Source: an uncultured Aeriscardovia sp.
GTDB taxonomy: Bacteria > Actinomycetota > Actinomycetes > Actinomycetales > Bifidobacteriaceae
DNA: 64,000 nt
Assembly: GCA_903789525.1 (NCBI GenBank)
Contig: CAIFER010000001.1
Location: 124,001-188,000 of the forward strand
Direction of reading: 5' to 3'
Positions 44,156 to 53,282 of the stretch are shown here, piece after piece. Made by a program: the position numbers and the translations under genes. Each line of letters begins with the position of its first letter. Position 1 is the first letter of the stretch. The notes below the pieces were generated by a model that saw only the letters and a program-made list of their open reading frames with translations, made no database searches and was not told the DNA's origin.

Positions 44156-45097
44156 TTACTCTTCGCGCGGAATGAGAGCAGTCATCCGATTGAGAACGAG
44201 CTCAAAACTGACTCCGCGGCGCGAATAATCAGGCTGATCGAGTGTGCTGATCATCGCATCCCGAACGAATTCACCGGCGATGCGGGCAGCTTCTTCGAGC
44301 GTTTTGCCTGCCATAATTCCAGCACACAGCGCCGAAGCAAAAGCGTCGCCTGTCCCATGGATCATGTGCGCCAGCTTCGCGTGCCGCAACTCAAACATGA
44401 CCGGTTTTCCAGCCTTTAAATCAGGAAGCTGGCTGTCAGTGGCCACATAATTGCGCAAAAAGCCATCGCCATGATCGATCCCTTTAAGGACGACGGCATG
44501 CGCGCCTTGAGCCAGAAGAGCGGTGAGTAGCGTAGTCACAAATGCTGGGGTGACATCCTGTCCGCGATACTGAATTCCAGTGAGCAGTGATGCTTCTGTG
44601 AGATTGGGCATGAGCACGTCAGCGCCGGGGACGAGTTTCTTCGTCGCAGTGCACAAATCTTGCGTATACGTCGGATACATTTTTCCGTCGTCTCCCATGA
44701 CCGGATCGACGAAACGCAAGGCTTGCGGATACTCCTGATACAAACGTTCGATGAGCGAAACTTGCTGCGCGGAACCAAGGAACCCCGAATAGATCGCGTC
44801 GAGATGGACCCCGATCTTTTTCCACGCATCCATGTAACCGGAGAGAAAATCGGTAGTGTCCAGGCTCACAAAATGTGGAAACAGCGTGTGCGAGCTGAAG
44901 AGTGACGTTGGCATTGGGCATACATCGCACCCAGCGGCTGAAAGAATTGGGATCGCTGCCGTTAAAGAGCACTTTCCGTACCCACACAAATCGTGAACAG
45001 CTGCGACGCGGGGGATGTAAGTGGGGTCTCGAGAGTAAAGCGGCCGATCAGCTGACCGTTGCACGTGAAGATCGTGATGTTCGTTGTATTCGCTCAT
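44156..45097 (-). CDS. pdxY: Pyridoxal/pyridoxamine kinase
   Basis: Ribokinase-fold enzyme that phosphorylates vitamin B6 forms to salvage pyridoxal 5-phosphate. The 313-residue protein shows RVAAVHDLCGYGKCSL near 29-44, the LRFVDPVMGDDGKMYPTYT substrate/Mg segment near 131-149, and HMIHGTGDAFASALCAGIMAGKTL near 243-266 with the catalytic GTGD. The N-terminal 25 residues are not conserved. It is a lone gene; 162 bases separate it from yraN downstream. Confidence 0.87.
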   Translation of the reverse strand: MSEYNEHHDLHVQRSADRPLYSRDPTYIPRVAAVHDLCGYGKCSLTAAIPILSAAGCDVCPMPTSLFSSHTLFPHFVSLDTTDFLSGYMDAWKKIGVHLDAIYSGFLGSAQQVSLIERLYQEYPQALRFVDPVMGDDGKMYPTYTQDLCTATKKLVPGADVLMPNLTEASLLTGIQYRGQDVTPAFVTTLLTALLAQGAHAVVLKGIDHGDGFLRNYVATDSQLPDLKAGKPVMFELRHAKLAHMIHGTGDAFASALCAGIMAGKTLEEAARIAGEFVRDAMISTLDQPDYSRRGVSFELVLNRMTALIPREE

Positions 45098-45208
45098 CTT
45101 TTCTTCCCTATTAATTGGTGAATGTATTGATGGTATTGCTTGCTGCTGGATGACCGCTGATTGCTTGCCGCTCTGTGCACCTCCTTATTATATGTTTTCT
45201 TGCTGCGG

Positions 45209-45226
45209 CTCATCCTTGAGGATGAG
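45209..45226. repeat. 7-bp hairpin in the divergent pdxY/ABC region
   Basis: CTCATCC and GGATGAG surround TTGA, forming a small hairpin or a palindromic operator within the 280-base region between the divergent pdxY and ABC transporter genes. The role is unknown. Confidence 0.3.
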
Positions 45227-45327
45227 GGTGCCTCTACTGATTGCCATTCACAGGACGATAGAAGTTCATTCGTGCGGCTGATGTGTCTGCTTTCATGCTC
45301 CGATACTGTTGAAAATCGCAGGGAAAT

Positions 45328-45359
45328 CATGTGTGTGCATCAGCATGTGTGTGCATCAG
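45328..45359. repeat. Exact 16-bp tandem repeat before the ABC transporter
   Basis: CATGTGTGTGCATCAG occurs twice without gap, ending 18 bases before the ATPase ATG. It lies in the likely 5' leader or promoter and could be a regulator site or a slippage product. Confidence 0.6.
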
Positions 45360-45377
45360 AAAGAGGAAAGGGACACG

Positions 45378-46253
45378 ATGGCTTCTTATCAGGATCAGAA
45401 TGCAGCAGATCAGTATGCAACGGATCAGCAAGTAACGGACGCGCAGCCGAAAGACTCGAGCATTGCGATTCGAGCAACGGATATCGTCAAAAATTACGGT
45501 TCGGGAGAGACTTTTGTTCATGCTCTGCGAGACATCTCTGTGAGCTTTCAGCGAGGAGTTTTCGCATCGATCATGGGCCCGTCAGGGTCCGGCAAGTCAA
45601 CTTTGATGCATGTTCTGGCAGGGCTTGATTCGGTGACGAGCGGTCATATCCTTTTGGACGGAACGGATATCACGCGCTTGAATGATAACGAACTGACGAT
45701 TCTCCGTCGTTCGAAAATCGGATTTGTGTTCCAGTCGTTTAATCTGCTGCCCATGTTCACGGCTGAGCAGAATATCCTGATGCCGTTGACCTTGGCGGGG
45801 AAGAAGCCTGATTCCCAGTGGTTCCACGAATTGGTTACGTCATTGGGGTTGACTTCGCGCTTAAATCACCTTCCTTCTCAGCTTTCCGGCGGTCAACAAC
45901 AGCGTGTTGCCATTGCGCGTGCGCTGATTACCAAGCCATCCATTGTCTTTGCTGATGAGCCAACAGGGAATCTCGACGCTGTTTCGAGTGCTGAGGTTTT
46001 GACGCTGATGCGCAAGATGGTTGACGATTATCACCAGACGATCGTGATGGTCACCCACGATGCCACCGCAGCTAGCTATACGGATCGAGCCATTATTTTG
46101 GCAGACGGCAAGATTGTCGCCGACCAGCCGCACCCACAAGCTCAAGAGATGGGCGATATGCTCACGCGCATCATGCAAAACATTGTTCAACAGCGCTCCG
46201 AGTCTCATTCGCTCACACCAGATGCGGTGTCAGACGCGTCTGTGTCTGAATGA
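45378..46253 (+). CDS. ABC exporter ATPase (MacB/LolD-like)
   Basis: Energises the FtsX-type permease encoded next. The 291-residue protein has a Gln/Asp-rich N-terminal 25 residues, Walker [10 protein letters not shown] at 67-75, Q-loop [10 protein letters not shown], signature [15 protein letters not shown] and Walker [12 protein letters not shown]. It also has a C-terminal extension after the H-loop. The start ATG 45378 is preceded by GAGGAAAGGGA; the upstream in-frame extension would be encoded by the tandem repeat. Such pairs export peptides, lipids or antimicrobials, and the substrate here is unknown. Confidence 0.92.
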   Translation: MASYQDQNAADQYATDQQVTDAQPKDSSIAIRATDIVKNYGSGETFVHALRDISVSFQRGVFASIMGPSGSGKSTLMHVLAGLDSVTSGHILLDGTDITRLNDNELTILRRSKIGFVFQSFNLLPMFTAEQNILMPLTLAGKKPDSQWFHELVTSLGLTSRLNHLPSQLSGGQQQRVAIARALITKPSIVFADEPTGNLDAVSSAEVLTLMRKMVDDYHQTIVMVTHDATAASYTDRAIILADGKIVADQPHPQAQEMGDMLTRIMQNIVQQRSESHSLTPDAVSDASVSE

Positions 46254-46289
46254 AAAGTTTGTCAGTCTGTAGCATTCCAAGGTGAAATC

Positions 46290-49073
46290 ATGACGAAAAT
46301 CACGCTTACGATGATGCGGCGGAATCTGAAAATGTTCGTCCTCGCCGGCATCGCGATTGTTATCGGAACCGCATTTATCTCATCAACTTTTCTGTTTACC
46401 AATTCTCTCCAAAAGTCGTTGCTGGAAAGCGTAGCTACTCCATATCGCGGTGCCACGCACGAAATCTCCTTTGACGATTCACATCCAGAAGCGAAAGCGG
46501 TAGACCCAACGCTCGCGGATATTTTTCAGCTAGAAAAAAGCAATAAAATTTCTGACTGGAGAATGAGCGATAATTTACCGGCATCTGCCCTCAAGGGGAA
46601 AAATAAGACGTCAGGGCTCATCTTCCCGATGGCAACAACTCCGTCTCTTATGCCGGTCCGTCTGATGTCTGGATCGTGGCCGCACACAGGCCAAATTGCT
46701 GTGTCTCCTGTCATCGCCAAAAGTCTGAAAGCACAGGTCGGGAGCACTATTTCTCTCGTTGATGTTGAATGCTCAAACTTCCTCTCGAGTGAGGATGGCT
46801 GTGTTAATCCGCATCTAACCGTGTCTGGCATCGTGGACGATGACGACGAGAGCGAGTCAATGGGAGGTGCTCTCGTTCTTTCCCTGCCCGATTACATTGC
46901 CTTTAGTGAGCAGACACTCCAGCAGTCGAATCTTCTTGAATCTAAAAATGAGACGCGCAGACATGAGGGTACTACTTATGTGCGCCATCATCCGTATGCG
47001 CCTCTGACACGCGAACAGCTCATGCGCAGTAAAGCGAGCGTTACCGATGTGATGGTTGTGATGGGCCAAGCGCATGATCCGTCATCCGTCATGGCAGAAC
47101 TGAAAGCGAAGGGCGTTCGTGGGTATCGCATCCGGACAGCTCACGCGGCTGAAATGGACATCATTAAGAGCGAGACCGGGGGCACGAATATCGTTCAGGT
47201 CTTCCTCCTCATCTTTGGTGTCATCGCTCTTCTCGTTGCTGGAATCGTCATCTCCAATACATTCCAAGTCATCGTTGCTCAGCGTCGCAGAAATTTGGCG
47301 CTCTTGCGGGCGATTGGAGCGAAGAGGAGCCAGCTGTATCGCAGTGTGGTGATGGAATCGGTGTTGCTCGGGTTCATTTCCTCAGCAATTGGAATTGCTC
47401 TCGCTTGTGTGATCGCTGGCGGATTGCAGCTTGGTCATGCTCGAATGGGAACGACACAGTTCTACTTCGCGCCGGACGTGACGTGCATTCTCGTGCCTCT
47501 CATCTTCGGCATCGTGGTAGCGATTCTTGCTTCCCTCTCTTCTGCGCATCTTGCCACGTCGGTCACTCCACTGGAGGCTCTGCGTCCACTGACTCATGTG
47601 GAAGGTAAAAAGGCAGGTGCGGTTCGTGGCATTATCTCCGCTCTGCTTCTTCTTGCTTCGCTTCTGTGTATCTTCTATGTCAAAACGGATATGGGTACAG
47701 CGATCAAGGCAGCACAGAATTCCGACATTGATAACGGGATATTCATGCAGCTGCTGTGCATTGCAATACTCGGTTGTGCGTTACTTTTCATTGCGATTGT
47801 CATCTCGGCTGTGTGGTGGATTCCGTGGACGCTCAAAGGTATCGGGGCGTTGGTGGAGCACTGTGGACCGTCTTCGCGTATTGCTGCGGCGAACGTGGTC
47901 AGAAATCCTCGGCGTGTGGCCGCTACAGGCGTGGCACTGGTGATTGGCGTGACGCTCGTGACCACGATTTCAACGGGCGCATCAACTTTCAAGGCGACGA
48001 GCGGAGCACTCGTCGACAGCCACTACACCGTTGATCTCGTCCTTGACGATGCCATCGATCATTCGCGCCGCTACGGATCATCTGCCAAGCAGGTTCTTTC
48101 GAAGATTCGCACAATTCACGGTGTGCAGCATGCACAGACCGTCGACCAGATCACTTTCCCGACCGAATCAACCGTCACGATTCCGGGTGCGAAAGGATCC
48201 AAGTCGCATCAAAAGTCACTGACGGTGTACTCCATCAGCAGCACAGCTCGTCAGCAAGTGATGAGGGCACAGGATCTCGTTCCGTCAGATTCTCGTCATA
48301 CAGCTGTTGTCACCGCTTCCGACAAGAAGGAGCTGAGCCACTGGAAGGACGGTGATATTTTTGCGTTGCGGTTCGTGAACGGGCGGACAGCACATTCACA
48401 GAATCTGAAGATCAGCAAACGCCGGTTCGTCATCCCAGATATTCCGGAGAGGGATACGAATGACTCAACTTTGACTGCTCTGATCGATCCATCTGTGCTG
48501 GAGGATTTGCCATCTGGGCTCATTCATCGCGATACGCAGGTATGGGTTCGCATCAAGGACGGCGCAGACGGCTTGGCTGTCATCAACTCGATTCGCAACG
48601 AGTTCGGCTCATCTGCTCAGATTTATGGGCCGTGGGTTGAGCGGAAGACGATGAATGACTCTATCAACCAAATCATGCTCGTGATGATCGGTTTGCTTGC
48701 GGTTTCCATCATTATTGCCTTGATCGGCGTGGCGAATACGCTTTCGCTTTCCGTGATTGAGCGTGCGCGCGAGAACGCTACTTTAAGGGCAATTGGTATG
48801 ACACGAGCTCAGCTCAGGCGTTTGCTTCTCATCGAAGCCTTGCTTATTTCGGTGAGTGCTTCGATCGCTGGTGTCATACTCGGAAGCTTCTTCGGCTGGT
48901 TTGGCTCATGGGTGGTGATCACTCCGACGACAGGGAATATGGTGTTCTCGATCGATTGGGGCATCACCGGCATAATCATCGTTGTGTCAATCCTCGCGGC
49001 TCTGATTTCCTCGATTGCCCCGGCACGACGGGCATTGAAGATGTCGCCGGTCGAAGTGCTCAGCGAGCCATAG
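46290..49073 (+). CDS. FtsX-family permease of an ABC exporter
   Basis: A 927-residue permease with the MacB-like double architecture. One membrane helix at the N-terminus (about 15-36) is followed by an extracellular domain, three helices around residues 300-400 (FQVIVAQRRRNLALLRAIGAKRSQLYR coupling region), a second set near 440-530, another extracellular domain and three final helices (about 790-915) with the ENATLRAIGMTRAQLRRLLLIEALLISV repeat. It starts 36 bases after the ATPase. It is convergent with the two-component genes, which may control it. Confidence 0.92.
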   Translation: MTKITLTMMRRNLKMFVLAGIAIVIGTAFISSTFLFTNSLQKSLLESVATPYRGATHEISFDDSHPEAKAVDPTLADIFQLEKSNKISDWRMSDNLPASALKGKNKTSGLIFPMATTPSLMPVRLMSGSWPHTGQIAVSPVIAKSLKAQVGSTISLVDVECSNFLSSEDGCVNPHLTVSGIVDDDDESESMGGALVLSLPDYIAFSEQTLQQSNLLESKNETRRHEGTTYVRHHPYAPLTREQLMRSKASVTDVMVVMGQAHDPSSVMAELKAKGVRGYRIRTAHAAEMDIIKSETGGTNIVQVFLLIFGVIALLVAGIVISNTFQVIVAQRRRNLALLRAIGAKRSQLYRSVVMESVLLGFISSAIGIALACVIAGGLQLGHARMGTTQFYFAPDVTCILVPLIFGIVVAILASLSSAHLATSVTPLEALRPLTHVEGKKAGAVRGIISALLLLASLLCIFYVKTDMGTAIKAAQNSDIDNGIFMQLLCIAILGCALLFIAIVISAVWWIPWTLKGIGALVEHCGPSSRIAAANVVRNPRRVAATGVALVIGVTLVTTISTGASTFKATSGALVDSHYTVDLVLDDAIDHSRRYGSSAKQVLSKIRTIHGVQHAQTVDQITFPTESTVTIPGAKGSKSHQKSLTVYSISSTARQQVMRAQDLVPSDSRHTAVVTASDKKELSHWKDGDIFALRFVNGRTAHSQNLKISKRRFVIPDIPERDTNDSTLTALIDPSVLEDLPSGLIHRDTQVWVRIKDGADGLAVINSIRNEFGSSAQIYGPWVERKTMNDSINQIMLVMIGLLAVSIIIALIGVANTLSLSVIERARENATLRAIGMTRAQLRRLLLIEALLISVSASIAGVILGSFFGWFGSWVVITPTTGNMVFSIDWGITGIIIVVSILAALISSIAPARRALKMSPVEVLSEP

Positions 49074-49089
49074 TGATGGAGTGAGATAT

Positions 49090-49126
49090 ATGCCGAGTTC
49101 AGATCTGATTCCGGGCTCGGCATTTT
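49090..49126 (+). terminator. Terminator after the permease gene
   Basis: ATGCCGAG (49090-49097) and CTCGGCAT (49116-49123) pair and are followed by TTT. It lies between the convergent permease and response-regulator genes and reads out of the permease. Confidence 0.75.
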
Positions 49127-49193
49127 CTGGTTGCAGTGCATAGTACACGGCACAGAGGGGGCTTTGATCGGAGACGAGCAATACTGAGTGATG

Positions 49194-50039
49194 TTAGTGG
49201 ACGAGACCGTTTTCGTAAGCAAAGACGACGGCTTGAACACGGTCGCGCGAACACGTTTTTGCGAGAATGTGCGCCACGTGCGTTTTCACTGTCGGCAAGC
49301 TAATGACGAGTTTCTGAGCAATTTCCTGATTTGACAGTCCATGCGCCACTTCAATCAAAACTTCGCGCTCGCGGGTTGTCAGGCTGTTCAGTCGCGGATC
49401 GGGATTCTTCTGGTGAGTAGTGGCCGCTTGAGAGGCGTCCGCGGCGTGTGGAGAATTCGAATCGTGCTGCGCGGATGTTTCTAGCGGATCGGGCTGGTCG
49501 CGGGATGCCGGTTGCGCGGTGGCCAGATGTGAGATGAGACGGCGCGTTGCAGACGGAGCGATAATGGCGTTGCCCGCATACACAGTCCGAATAGAGGCGA
49601 GCATCTCTTCGGGAGTTGTGTCCTTCAAAAGAAAGCCGGATGCGCCTTCATGAATGGCAGACATCACATATTCGTCTAAGTCGAAGGTGGTCAGAATGAT
49701 GACACGTGTGCGATGGGTGCGAGCGGTGGGTGAGGAAGCGTTCTCGTGAGCATCCCATTGTGCAATGCGACCGGTTGCGCTGATACCGTTTTCACCTGGC
49801 ATACGCACGTCCATGAGGACGACGTCAGGATGGAGCTTCTTGACGAGCTCGACGGCTTGAGCACCGTCGCTGGCCTGACCGATGACGTGCATATCGCTTT
49901 GCGAATTAATCACCATGGCAAAACCAGCGCGGATGAGATCTTGATCGTCGGCAAGCAAGACGGAGATCACGTGTGACGGTGAATTAGACGAGTGAAGCGA
50001 GTCGTCACGCCGGTTGGTGAGCTGATTCTCGTTTGTCAT
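49194..50039 (-). CDS. NarL/FixJ-type response regulator
   Basis: Transcription regulator of a two-component system. The receiver domain (about residues 25-145) has the acidic pair at 31-32, the phospho-accepting Asp77 in VVLMDVRMPG, and the conserved Thr and Lys (LTTFDLDEYV, FLLKDTTPEEM). A Gln/Ala/His-rich linker of about 40 residues precedes the LuxR-type helix-turn-helix (about 218-275: LTTREREVLIEVAHGLSNQEIAQKLVIS). Its start overlaps the kinase stop by four bases. Confidence 0.94.
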   Translation of the reverse strand: MTNENQLTNRRDDSLHSSNSPSHVISVLLADDQDLIRAGFAMVINSQSDMHVIGQASDGAQAVELVKKLHPDVVLMDVRMPGENGISATGRIAQWDAHENASSPTARTHRTRVIILTTFDLDEYVMSAIHEGASGFLLKDTTPEEMLASIRTVYAGNAIIAPSATRRLISHLATAQPASRDQPDPLETSAQHDSNSPHAADASQAATTHQKNPDPRLNSLTTREREVLIEVAHGLSNQEIAQKLVISLPTVKTHVAHILAKTCSRDRVQAVVFAYENGLVH

Positions 50040-52420
50040 TGATGCCTCTTTGACGTTTGTGTGCGTACTTCAGTCATGATAGGCGCCATATTCACAGGAG
50101 CGAGCGGAACACGATCCGCATCTTTTTCGTCCTCAGTGCGCCGCAGCAGCCCGAGAAGCTCTCTCGTTTGGGAGAGCGCCTGCCGTCCAGTATCCGCGAT
50201 GCCAGCAAAGAGACTGGCGATTTCGTGCTGATCAGATGGCGTGATTGTTCCTTCCTTTTTTCGTGCAATCATTTCGAGACGAGGAAGAGCGGTCTGAACG
50301 GATTTCTCAACACTGTGAAGGGTCGAATGAATGTCAGTGCGAATGAGCGAGGAGACGCGTTCGTGTTCTTGACGAGATGCGGTGATAGCAGCTTCATTCT
50401 TTTCTGCGACGAGCGTTGAGTGCTGATATTGGAGGAGAACGAGGTTATCACCTTTTTCTCTCCGGGCGCGTGCGAGGAAGGCGATCAACACCACGGTGAG
50501 CGAAAAGCTGATCAAACACATCATCATCTGAATGATCACTGACTTGGGCGATGGCAATTGACTGTGAACTGTGATCGAGGCAGTCGCTAGCGCAATGATG
50601 GATGCGCATGCAGGTGTCACCCACGGAATGTTTGTGCGAGGCGAATACAGCAGCACGGAATTCAACGCCAGGAGAGCATTCGCGCAATTCCAGAAGAAAA
50701 CGAATATTTCTGTCGTGTATGTCAGAGGCATGAGTGACGTGAAGAAGAGCGAGAGAGCGAGGCAAGAGGAGCACAGTCGTGCGCTGGCCTGAGCACTCAT
50801 CTGCGCTGAAGATCGTCGCCATGCAAGAGGTGCGGCCGTCGTGATCAAACTGAGTATGAGGAACAGTGCAGCAGGAGGTTTTTCGCTCCAGATGACAGGA
50901 AGGCAGGTGGATAATTCTCCTGCGAGAAGAAGAATGGCAAGAATGACATCGCACAAGTGAATGTGCGCCATTGACCACGAGCTGATTTTCTCAAAAATCG
51001 TTTGTCGGCGGGAAACACGGTGGTGTTTGCTCATCTGGGTGTCTGCGTGACGATCGACTTCCTTCTCTGGCATGGTGAGTGGAAACTTGGCGTTGAGCGC
51101 AAAACCACGTCCAGTGTGGTGGTCAAGCGGTCCGGAAGTGAGTGTTCCCCCGATTGAGGCGAGTCGTTCGCGCATGCCGACCAGACCATATCCGGGATGA
51201 GAAGGATGAGTGATTCCGTTTCCGTCGTCAGTAATTGAGACATGAACTGTACCGGTCGGGGATTGCGGCCATGTCTCTTCGATTTCGACCGTGACGACGT
51301 GATCGGCGGGGATAGCGTGTTTGCGAATGTTGCTCAATCCCTCCTCAATCATGCGGTAGAGGACTGTCCCTTGCTTGTCGTCCAGGTTCTCAGGTGGGCG
51401 ACCAATGACTGTGCGGTGGATCGATAGCTGGCCGACGCTGACTTTCTGCGCTTCGTGGATCAGCCGATCAATGCGCACGTATGACGGCAGATCGCGGCTC
51501 ATCTCTTGTTCGGTATTTTGCTGACCGGCATGGTGGTGCGGTGAGAGGAGCTGTTGCATGGAGGCCAGTGATTGCTGTGTCTCCGTCTCGATTGTCCGCA
51601 TAGTTGACAGTGCTAGTCTCGGATTCGTCGGTCCAGCAAAGCGCCCGCCGTCAGCCTGCACAATGATGACGGAGAGAGTATGGGCAATCATGTCGTGCAT
51701 ATCGCGAGCAATGCGAGCGTGTTCAGCAAGTCTGACAGCTCGGGTCTTTTCACGGACGGAATCGCTCAGAGCTTGATTTGATTGGGCGATGAGTAAGGAT
51801 TGCTCTCTATTTGCACGTCTGAAACGAGCAAATGCCATGACAGTGAGGCTGGCAATTTCAGCCAAAAAGAGGAGCGTGCGCAGACTCATATAGCCAAAGC
51901 CCATCGCTTGCTGCTCTTGTCGTGTGTCTGGATCCAGCGACCACGGAGCGAGAAGAGGACCATATTTCCAGGAATGCAGGGCACACAAGACAGACAAAAC
52001 AGGGAAAATAACCGCGCAGATCGTCCACAGTGCCCGAAAACGTGCATTCCCGAGCACGAGAGCGTCGTATAAGGCTAAAAGCGCAATTGCGTCGAACGTG
52101 ATAAATGGGGGACCGAGAATGATCTGAATGATGACAACACTTATCTCTGCAACTGCGCAAATATCTGGCCACCGATGACGACTGATAAGGGGGATGCACA
52201 GGAGCATTCCCCAGAAATATTCCTCCCGTTGCTGGGGAAAAATGAAGCCGACACTTTCCGTGGAGACGTTCATTGCGTACACGAGGAGAGCAAGCAGCAC
52301 CGCGCTCAGGATGTCACAGGCAAAACGGTGGTCGTGAATCCACTGATCGAGCGCTCGCAAGCGTTTTGCGTCAGATGACCTCCGTTTTTGGTGGGGGATC
52401 CTCTCCTGAACAGGCTTCAT
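50036..52420 (-). CDS. Fused sensor histidine kinase with a second, kinase-remnant half
   Basis: The 794-residue protein has two halves. Residues 1-450 form a full NarX/DesK-type kinase: about six membrane segments (35-200), the H-box EHARIARDMHDMIAHTLS with His242, N-box EEGLSNIRKHA near 359-369, and G-box DDGNGI near 398-403. Residues 463-794 contain another membrane domain (about 490-650) and a degenerate H-box (EHERVSSLIRTDIHSTLHS, His698, with the usual Asp replaced by Ser) followed by a helical pair, but no ATP-binding domain. The second half begins with an internal Met463. It appears to be two tandem kinases fused, the second having lost catalysis. It is the partner of the NarL-type regulator. 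Confidence 0.88.
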   Translation of the reverse strand: MKPVQERIPHQKRRSSDAKRLRALDQWIHDHRFACDILSAVLLALLVYAMNVSTESVGFIFPQQREEYFWGMLLCIPLISRHRWPDICAVAEISVVIIQIILGPPFITFDAIALLALYDALVLGNARFRALWTICAVIFPVLSVLCALHSWKYGPLLAPWSLDPDTRQEQQAMGFGYMSLRTLLFLAEIASLTVMAFARFRRANREQSLLIAQSNQALSDSVREKTRAVRLAEHARIARDMHDMIAHTLSVIIVQADGGRFAGPTNPRLALSTMRTIETETQQSLASMQQLLSPHHHAGQQNTEQEMSRDLPSYVRIDRLIHEAQKVSVGQLSIHRTVIGRPPENLDDKQGTVLYRMIEEGLSNIRKHAIPADHVVTVEIEETWPQSPTGTVHVSITDDGNGITHPSHPGYGLVGMRERLASIGGTLTSGPLDHHTGRGFALNAKFPLTMPEKEVDRHADTQMSKHHRVSRRQTIFEKISSWSMAHIHLCDVILAILLLAGELSTCLPVIWSEKPPAALFLILSLITTAAPLAWRRSSAQMSAQASARLCSSCLALSLFFTSLMPLTYTTEIFVFFWNCANALLALNSVLLYSPRTNIPWVTPACASIIALATASITVHSQLPSPKSVIIQMMMCLISFSLTVVLIAFLARARREKGDNLVLLQYQHSTLVAEKNEAAITASRQEHERVSSLIRTDIHSTLHSVEKSVQTALPRLEMIARKKEGTITPSDQHEIASLFAGIADTGRQALSQTRELLGLLRRTEDEKDADRVPLAPVNMAPIMTEVRTQTSKRHQ

Positions 52421-52562
52421 GCTTCTAGTTTATGAGTCGGCACACTGCGGAGGAGATGATTGAAACTTTCGTTGCTCGCGGTCTTCCTCGCCCTTCAGTG
52501 CAGGATAGCAAAAGTAAAATGAATGAATAAAGTAACCCTTCTGTGAGAAAGAAACGATATCG

Positions 52563-53282
52563 ATGGCTGATGCACATCCTGCGCAATTTTCTGCTGCTGA
52601 CATTGATCAGCAGATGAACCCGACGAACGATCCTCTCATTTCAGACGTGATGAACCTGCCGCTGGACCAGCTTCTGAAGAAATACTCAGATCTGAAAGGT
52701 GTCTTTGATGGCACACTTCTTCAATATCGGAAGTCTGACATCCTGCCGCGTATCACGTGGTGGACGCAAAGCATGTGTGACACATTTAATCGTTTATTCT
52801 TCCACGATCCAGCGCGTGCGATGGCTCTTTTCCGCCGTCTGATCCCACAGGCAGGAAAAGGTGTCGATGTGAGACCGCCGATCATGCTGGATTACGGTAT
52901 CGGCCTCGTGATCGGTGATCGCACATTTATTAACACGGATTTTCTCATTATCGGTGGTGGAAACGTTCATATTGGAACAGATTGTCTGATCGGTCCGCGC
53001 TGCTCAATCTACACACCAAATCATGAGATCGCCATCAAACCGCGCCTCGAAGGGTGGCAGCACAATGAGGATGTCTCAATCGGAAACAACGTGTGGCTGG
53101 GCGGAAATGTGACGATCTGCCCCGGCGTCACTATTGGAGATAACAGTGTGATCGGAGCAGGTGCCGTCGTTTCTTCCTCCATCCCAGCCAACAGTGTGGC
53201 AGTAGGAGTGCCGTGCAAGGTCATCAAGCGCGTTCCTTGTGATGCTCCCGCTTCCGGCGCACGGCAGGAAGATTCAGAGTAA
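52563..53282 (+). CDS. Sugar O-acetyltransferase (LacA/Maa-like)
   Basis: Transfers acetyl from acetyl-CoA to a sugar hydroxyl. The 239-residue protein has a Mac-type N-terminal helical region and a left-handed beta-helix of hexapeptide repeats from about residue 115 (YGIGLVIGDRTFINTDFLII). The catalytic His lies in IYTPNHEIAIKPR, and the C-terminal VWLGGNVTICPGVTIGDNSVIGAGAVV closes the helix. The N-terminus is about 50 residues longer than in typical maltose acetyltransferases. The last 59 bases overlap the convergent membrane-protein gene. Confidence 0.88.
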   Translation: MADAHPAQFSAADIDQQMNPTNDPLISDVMNLPLDQLLKKYSDLKGVFDGTLLQYRKSDILPRITWWTQSMCDTFNRLFFHDPARAMALFRRLIPQAGKGVDVRPPIMLDYGIGLVIGDRTFINTDFLIIGGGNVHIGTDCLIGPRCSIYTPNHEIAIKPRLEGWQHNEDVSIGNNVWLGGNVTICPGVTIGDNSVIGAGAVVSSSIPANSVAVGVPCKVIKRVPCDAPASGARQEDSE

